A stretch of 64,000 nt of DNA from the NCBI RefSeq assembly GCF_014633365.1, contig NC_068346.1:32902639-32966638 (forward strand). The letters run 5' to 3'. Shown here piece after piece: positions 57,367 through 64,000 of this stretch. The notes beneath the pieces were generated by a model. The model ran no database searches and was not told the DNA's origin. It saw only the letters and a list, made by a program, of their open reading frames with translations. Both the position numbers and the translations under genes were made by a program. This DNA is from Diospyros lotus (taxonomy: Eukaryota; Streptophyta; Magnoliopsida; Ericales; Ebenaceae). Each line of letters opens with the position of its first letter. The stretch's first letter is position 1.

Positions 57367-59342
57367 ATCTATTAGACTAATGTGTAAATTATATGCTACC
57401 TATAATTTATACTAATGGGTCAAAAGGAACCCTGTTGGGTTGGAATTTGATTTATTAAACTCACTTTTGTGTTTTACTATAACTTTGTCACATTCAAATT
57501 CTATTTTGTAATAATATGTGGATAGTTTAAATTTTAAAGTTTTGTACCCCATATTAACAAATTATGACAGACTATTAGGATTTTTTTTTTCTCCCTATTT
57601 TCTCTATATTTTGATATATGATGGTAGCAAGGATTTATTAGTTTTGGAGAAAAATATGATACGAATGCATGATAGATAATAATCGCTAGATTTATTTTTT
57701 TTTATTGATTATTTGCTATTTATTATGTGCAAGACAAATTATGTATTGGATATATTAAAATTTATGTGAAAATTCTATTGAATTTTTGTCAGATTGATTG
57801 TTCCTATGAACATTGGTAATGGAACCAACATCTCCTTTTGCACACAAACATCACCATCCTTTCAAAGTTAAATAATTGAGGAGGTTAGTAAAATAAGAGA
57901 AAAAACAACAAATGAAAGTCATCCAATTGCACCAGGTAAAGCAACAAAAGTAATCAATCAAACAATTTATCTAAAACTTTACGCTTATAAATAAGTAAGA
58001 AAATACATATTTTAACAACAACAACAACAAAAATATGGCCATTGACAATAATATCTTATTCAAATATTTGGATATTAGGTTAACAATTTGAAGTCCTAGA
58101 ATTAGGTTTCTAGGAAATATTCTTTATTTCAAAATGAATTTAAGGTATTAATATATACTATGTGACTTGCAGCTGAGCTTAGACCAAAATTTCAAGTTAA
58201 AACAAGGGTTATCCTATAGAATTGAGCTAAAATCCTTGGTGATTAAGCATAATTTAGATGACAGAGACAAACTAAGTTAACCACAAATTGCTTAGAGAGG
58301 CCAACTTATTTGTGGCAACTAAGTCTTATTCTACCTCTTAACTCCCATCTCTTTTCATTGAACATATCCAGCTTGCTACAACATACGCCTAGCCTTTTTT
58401 CCTCCTCTCAATTGTTTAACAAAAATGATTCTAACAGCTAAGTCTATTCCTAATTTTGCACCACTTGAATTGATTATCTAATATTATTTATGTAACTTAG
58501 CAAAGAATGGACAAATACTTTTAGGTAAACCATAAACTTAGTTTGTTTCTAACTGTTATGTACCTAGGATTTACCTAGGGTTTTAATAGGAAGATGGAAG
58601 AATATGAGGGAAATAGAACATGAAGTAAAGGGGAAAATTAGAAAGAAATGAGGGAGATATAAGAAAAATAGGGGAAGATATTCAAATAAAACAACAAAAA
58701 AGGGAGAGATTACAGATAAATCAAAGGGAGATTGAGTGAAAATTGAGAGAGAAGAATAAGAAATTTTGTTTATCATTCAACAACATATCCTCCAAATAGT
58801 ATTCAGTAGCTTTATATAGCTACTCTACAAAAAATAACAAACTAATTGAAAAGATACAACTAGAGAAAAATACAAATAAAATAGACTAATTATTGTTTTA
58901 GCCCTAGGAAACCCTAGGGTCTTGACATTTTCCCCTGTCTTAAAACGTTTATTGTCCTCAAGAAATGCCCAAAATCTCATAGAAAAAAAAAATTGCTCAA
59001 GTGAATTAAATAACATTGTTGCATGCAGTTTAATTTAACTCCACAGCTTCTAATATGTTTTTTCCTTCTCTTTCATAGCTTGTCTAGAGAATTATTGAAA
59101 AACCTCTATAAGTATAACAAATTCTAAATAGCTCTCATGTACTCATCAATTGGAACAAAACCAGAATCAATCACTCTCTATTTGTTACAATTAGTAGTTT
59201 AAACCTGCAAACTGCTATTCATACAAATTTTGCTCATCATCGCTCTTTCAATGTTGGTTGTTTTGAGTCTAAAGGATTGACTAACTATGACCATGACTTC
59301 TTTTAATATCGAGTCCATTCCCCACAAGATTCAAATCCTAGA
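57367..59342. other. Non-coding spacer, copy B
   Basis: Nearly identical to 24170-26144. One substitution near 57839 turns the region matching the 66-codon frame of copy A from ttc to tgc, and there is a single-base T-run difference near 57700. No gene seen. Confidence 0.55.
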
Positions 59343-62300
59343 CACTAGCCAATCCTTCAATCAATGGACTAGTCACCAAGGGTAACGTGATGGTCTTGGC
59401 TTTCTTTGTCACTTCATAAAATACTTTTTCATTTGCCTCATGTAACCTCTTAGCACGCATATCAAGAGTTATTATTTCTTCTTCTAATTTTCCAATCACT
59501 AAAGTAGAATTCACCTTAACACTGCTAACACTACAAAAAATTCAGCATTTAGTGATAAAAAATTCCGTCGCTAAATGTTAAATTTTCTAAATCTGTCACT
59601 AAATAATTTAGCGACGGATTAAATTTACAGTGACAGAAGCATTTCTGTCGCTAAATCAAAGCCTCCCTCTGCATGCACCGCGTGGTCCCGCCTCTGTTCG
59701 CCACATGGTAGCGCTAGAATAATAATCCCAAGCGTTGCACCTTGGAATCGAACCACCAACCTCCAATGACCAAGCACCTATATGCGCGCGCGAGCCAGCC
59801 GATCTAGAAGCCTCCTTGATTATTAATGTGCATAAAATATATTTATAGTATTTTCTTTCAAATTTTCCAGAATTATATTTACACTCCAAAATTTTCCAAA
59901 CTTATTTAATGAATATTAATTTTAATATTAATGTTAGTAGAGGGAAATGAATATTAATATTAATTTTAATATTTATTAATTTTATTTCGTTACTAATACA
60001 AATAGAAGTTTATAAATTATTATATTAGCAGCAAAAAATTATGTTCTTATTTTGATTTTAATTTGTAATTTCATATTTTATTAATTTTGTAACTTAACGA
60101 CGAAATTTTTCGTCACTAATTTTGGATTTAATTGATTAATTCTAAATTCTACATTTAACTATGAAAAATTTTGTTATCAAACCAAATTTTAAATTTAATT
60201 TAAATATTTTATGAATTTCCCATTAAATTTTTATAAATATTTTGTTAAATGTTATTTACAGTAACATTACTAAGTTTCTGTATAAATTCTTGAATTATGT
60301 TTGAAGAAACAAACATAGAATTTGTGTACGGGCTCCGATTTTAGCCCATAATATATACTTTTAGGGTAGCTCGACAAGACAGTTGCAACTAGCAGCTTTA
60401 CTGCTACTAACTATATTTTTTCTCCATTTAAATTTTTATTTTATGTTTAAATATAATTTTTAATTATTTTTGAGTCTTTTATTTTGAGTCGGCCCTTTAA
60501 TGTAAGGGCCCGATCTGTCAGCAGCCTGCATCCCGTTAAGGTTATTATTTAAATACTTTTCTATCATTGTCGAGTTTTGAATTTTCTTTTGATTGGTTAC
60601 TGTAGCCCGTGGGCTTTCTTGGTTAGGTTGGTTAAATTGAGTCAAAAATATAAATTTAGTTGCTAAAATGTAAAATTAAAGTATGAATTTCACATTAAAT
60701 ATAAACTCAATTTAATTTTAAAAAAAATAATTTTTTAAGTGTGAAATTATTTTTTCTTAATTTAAACTTTTGATTTTTAATTTTTTTTTTTTTTTTGTTT
60801 TTAGCAACAAATCTATTTCGTCGCTAAAGTTTTAAATTTTTTATTTAAATTTTTTTAATTTAAATTTTTTTATTTTTAGCGACAAATATGTTCTGTAGCT
60901 AAATATTAAATTTTTAATTTAATTTTTCTTCTAACCACGAATTTGTGCCGTCGTTAAAGTTTTAAATTTTTAATTGAATTTTTTTTATTTTTTAGAGATG
61001 GATTTTATTTCTTAGCTAAAGTTTGAATTTTTAATTTTTTCTTTTCTTTTTTTAGACGAATTTGTTTTGTTCCTAAATTTTGAATTTTGAATTTAATTTT
61101 TTTCTTTTTTAGCGACGAATTTGTGCTGTTGCTAAAGTTTTAAATTTTTAATTTATTGTTTTCTTTTTTAATGACAAATTTTGTTCTATCGCTAAAGTTT
61201 GAATTTTTTTTTTTCTTTTTTAGCGACGGATTTGTTCCGTCGCTAAAGTTTTAATTTTTAATTTAATTTTTTTTATTTTTTAGTGACAAATTTGTTTTGT
61301 CACTAAAGTTTAAATTTTTAATTTAATTTTTTTTATTTTTTAGCTATGGATTTGTTTTGTCACTAAATTTTTAAATTTATTAAAAATTATTTAATGACGG
61401 GGTTTTCATCGCTAAATTAAAAAAATATTTAAAAATATTAGCAACCAAATATTCATCGCTAATTAGTGATAGAATAATTTCGTCACTAAATTCTATTGTT
61501 AAAAATTGTTTTTCTTGTAGTGTAATTTTAGAAATTCATAAAGCCTGTAATATTCGATTGTGAAAAACTATATCAAATTCAAAACCTAAAGATCCAGATG
61601 TGTTTATCGCTTGTTCTGGACTTCCAAGAATATCATCTAGAACATTCTCATCAAAAACTTCCTTTTCAAAGGAATCAGGTTGTTCATTTGAATCTTCTTT
61701 CGTCCAAATACATTGGATCAAACCTCTTGGACTACTATTGTTGTTGTCAACACTGTTGTTATAGTCATCCTCCTTGTCAATATTGCCTAAATTAGAATAC
61801 ATCTTCTACTCAAAATCGGAAGTAAGCAGTGAATCAATTTTACACAATCTTTACTATTTCTTAGACTACTCCATTTTAATGAACTCCTAAGGCTGTAATG
61901 CTTCATTAACAACGTCTTTCTTATTATTATTTTCTTCTTTAGATATTCCAACATCTTTTTTCATAAGAACAATTTCATCTCTCTGAGTTGAACTTTGAGA
62001 TTTGACAATGGAGTTCTGATTCCATGGATGAGTAAGGTATGGGTCCCTGACTAAAATAGGATCAAGCCCATTTCTTTAAGAAGAGTAAGGATTTCCACCA
62101 ATCATAGGATCTGGTTGCTTCCTTATAATATTTGGATTAGAATATTCTCTAGAAATAAAACAAACAGATAGTCTAACTTGATTTTGTCTAGTGATCATTA
62201 TCATGAAATTCGACATCTGTTTGTGAAGTTACTTGCCTACCTTATTGAGTAAACCTCTTACTTTCGCACAAAGTTGGCTGCCCATCTAATCGATCACATT

Positions 62301-62488
62301 ATCAAGCTTCATCTCCAATGTTGTCTCTAATCAAGTCTAGATCTAAGGCCAAGGCTCACAACTTTGAACAATCTCCTGAAAATCGATTGATTCTAAAATA
62401 GGCGCTACTATTTTCCTATTCTGCCTAAATCGTTGCTTCAAATTTAGTAAGCCTAATCTACTGCACAACTATAATACCCCCCAAACCT
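59343..62488 (-). pseudogene. Unrecognised antisense frame interrupted by a CACTA element, copy B
   Basis: Counterpart of 26145-29290 with the same stops and the same 88-codon open piece (61802-61536). See copy A for the description of the frame. No family recognised. Confidence 0.48.
59529..61522. mobile_element. Non-autonomous CACTA element, 1994 bp, copy B
   Basis: Same ends, TAA duplication and internal repeats as 26331-28324, with only a few substitutions. It includes the same tRNA-like segment near 59744-59797. Confidence 0.9.
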
Positions 62489-63368
62489 AATCGAGTTTGT
62501 TCTAACTTCAAGTTCGCCTACTACCAGTGTCCAAATTCATCAAAATTTCTCTGCCTTAATTATGATTCAGTAGTTGAAAATCGTTGCCTTCCTAATTTTG
62601 ACTTCTTGAGAGTTCAATTGGCTCTCGTTGCAACTTTATGTGAATCACCGACTCTTAGTTTCACTAAATTGCCTTTATCATATGTAGCGACCTATTAGTG
62701 TAGTAGCCCTAATGCTAGATTTAGATGACATCTAGTGGGTTTGTAATAAATACAATTGTTGTATCTTTGTATATATGAATGAGTCCCTACATCTCTTGTT
62801 TGAGAGTTTTATTCTTAAGTGTTAAGAGTATGTGATGAGATTCTCTGGTGACCGGATTTCTTAAATGATTCATGGACCTTAGATTAATCAGATGGGGACT
62901 CTAATTAGTCGAGTATGGACTAACACAAAGTTTACTACCTTGATCAGTATAAGTTACTGATCGTAAGGGTGGCGAGTCACATGCCATATGACATAGGAAT
63001 GTCTCTAGTAAACTCATGGGTGGTTGTTGGAGAACAACGCACTGAATGTGACACTGATGACTGACCATATGGCATTATGGATAATAGTCATGTTATCTAG
63101 TTGCGACATTGTAGCTAATCCTTAGACTTGAACTAACACGATTATTTTGTGTATTGGCATGCGGGATTTGCTAATTGACTGAACCATCCAATTGTGAGAT
63201 GAAGAAGTTCATCTATGTGGTTTCGTATTGCTAGTATATGGAGGCAGGTGTTCAGGGAAATAATTTGTCAACTCGTCATCATTGATGAGATGACCGTCCT
63301 ATGTGATTTATTGTTAATCAAGGTGTTTGTAGTAAATTAACACAACTCATGCATAGTGTAGTTCCTTG

Positions 63369-63661
63369 TAGTTGAAACAAATTTTGCCAAAATGCACTTA
63401 CAAACACCTTATCACAGTCGCTAACTATTGATATGGCACCCCATGGAAATATACCACTTGATTAACAAATGCTTTTTTCACTGAGAGTGTTGTATAGGGA
63501 TGTCTGAGTGGGACAAAATGGGCATATTTCCTCAAACGATCCACCACAACCATAATGACGTTGTAGCCTTGCGAAGAAGGTAAGCCTTAGATGAAATCCA
63601 TGGAAACTTCACCCGAAATCTTTTTTGGAAGTGACAAAGGCTGAAGTAACCCTGCTGGTCA
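63369..63661 (-). pseudogene. Antisense gypsy integrase core scrap, copy B
   Basis: Counterpart of 30171-30463: PAGLLQPLSLPKK and MVVVDRLRKYAHFVPL on the minus strand, ending where the inserted LTR begins. Confidence 0.75.
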
Positions 63662-64000
63662 TGTAACATCCGGAATTTTGGGAGATAAATGATAGTTATT
63701 AATTCTAACATTTTAGAGTGATTGGTGATTTATGGAATATTTGTGACCTAAAAACATTTAAAAGAGGATATTAAATTTATTGTATTTCTAAATGAGAAAG
63801 TGATCGAAAGTTTATAAAATTTCTAGGACTTAGATTATTAAGTGATTAAGAAAAATATATATATATTATAACAATTAATATGTTTATATATAATATAAAA
63901 TAATTAAATAATTAAATAAAGGAAGTGTTCGTAATTTGGAGCAAGTTGCTGTGCGTGAATTGATAAGTGAAATACATATATATATAATATTAACATATAC
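63662..64000 (+). repeat. Start of the inserted gypsy LTR, copy B, cut by window end
   Basis: TGTAACATCCGG... matches 30464-30802. The LTR therefore inserted before the duplication (or haplotype split). Confidence 0.85.

Larger units (their letters stand above)
46053..64000 (+). repeat. Large direct duplication, copy B
   Basis: Matches 7051-30802 in direct orientation without the LOG-bearing element. Non-Tat parts (46971-47261 and 57367-64000) are almost identical to copy A. The Tat element and the first CACTA element show clearly more substitutions, mostly transitions by eye. It continues past the window end. Confidence 0.95.

Overview
The window is repeat-dense nuclear DNA from a flowering plant. 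The evidence is a spliced CASP-like membrane protein gene, plant-type LTR retrotransposons (Ty3/gypsy Tat, chromovirus-like, Ty1/copia), CACTA transposons and primer-binding sites matching plant tRNA-Asp and tRNA-Lys. There are no bacterial operons, rRNA genes or CRISPR arrays. I cannot name the species. Only one ordinary host gene is convincing. Most other open frames are degenerate transposon remnants or chance frames.

Layout. 1-7050 holds a two-exon CASPL4C-type gene on the minus strand (1256-2278) with GA/CT microsatellites upstream, followed by AT-rich intergenic DNA. 7051-30802 is copy A of a long direct duplication: a non-autonomous CACTA element (7271-7978), a decayed Tat-lineage gypsy element (8270-24169) with gag, pol, tandem repeats and an antisense ORF, then a second CACTA element (26331-28324) that splits an antisense frame. 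30171-35345 holds a decayed antisense chromovirus-like gypsy element broken by a 2.56-kb solo LTR and a second LTR fragment. 35345-45560 holds three antisense copia remnants and a LINE scrap. A third CACTA fragment runs into a 100-N assembly gap (45953-46052). 46053-64000 is copy B of the duplication and runs off the window end.

The most unusual item is a 5.7-kb LTR element (14862-20590) nested in the Tat element of copy A only. It has 1.64-kb LTRs, a 5-bp target duplication, a tRNA-Asp primer-binding site and a polypurine tract, but I see no gag or pol. Where gag should start, 46 bases after the primer-binding site, it carries an intronless 200-codon open frame clearly related to plant LONELY GUY (LOG) cytokinin-activating phosphoribohydrolases. 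Copy B keeps the intact empty site with one copy of the target sequence, so the insertion came after the two copies separated, or is allelic if copy B is a misplaced haplotype.

The near-identity of non-Tat segments (a handful of differences over 6.6 kb by eye) against clearly higher divergence inside the Tat element, plus the gap at the left edge of copy B, leaves two readings open: a genuine segmental duplication, or two haplotypes joined in tandem by scaffolding.
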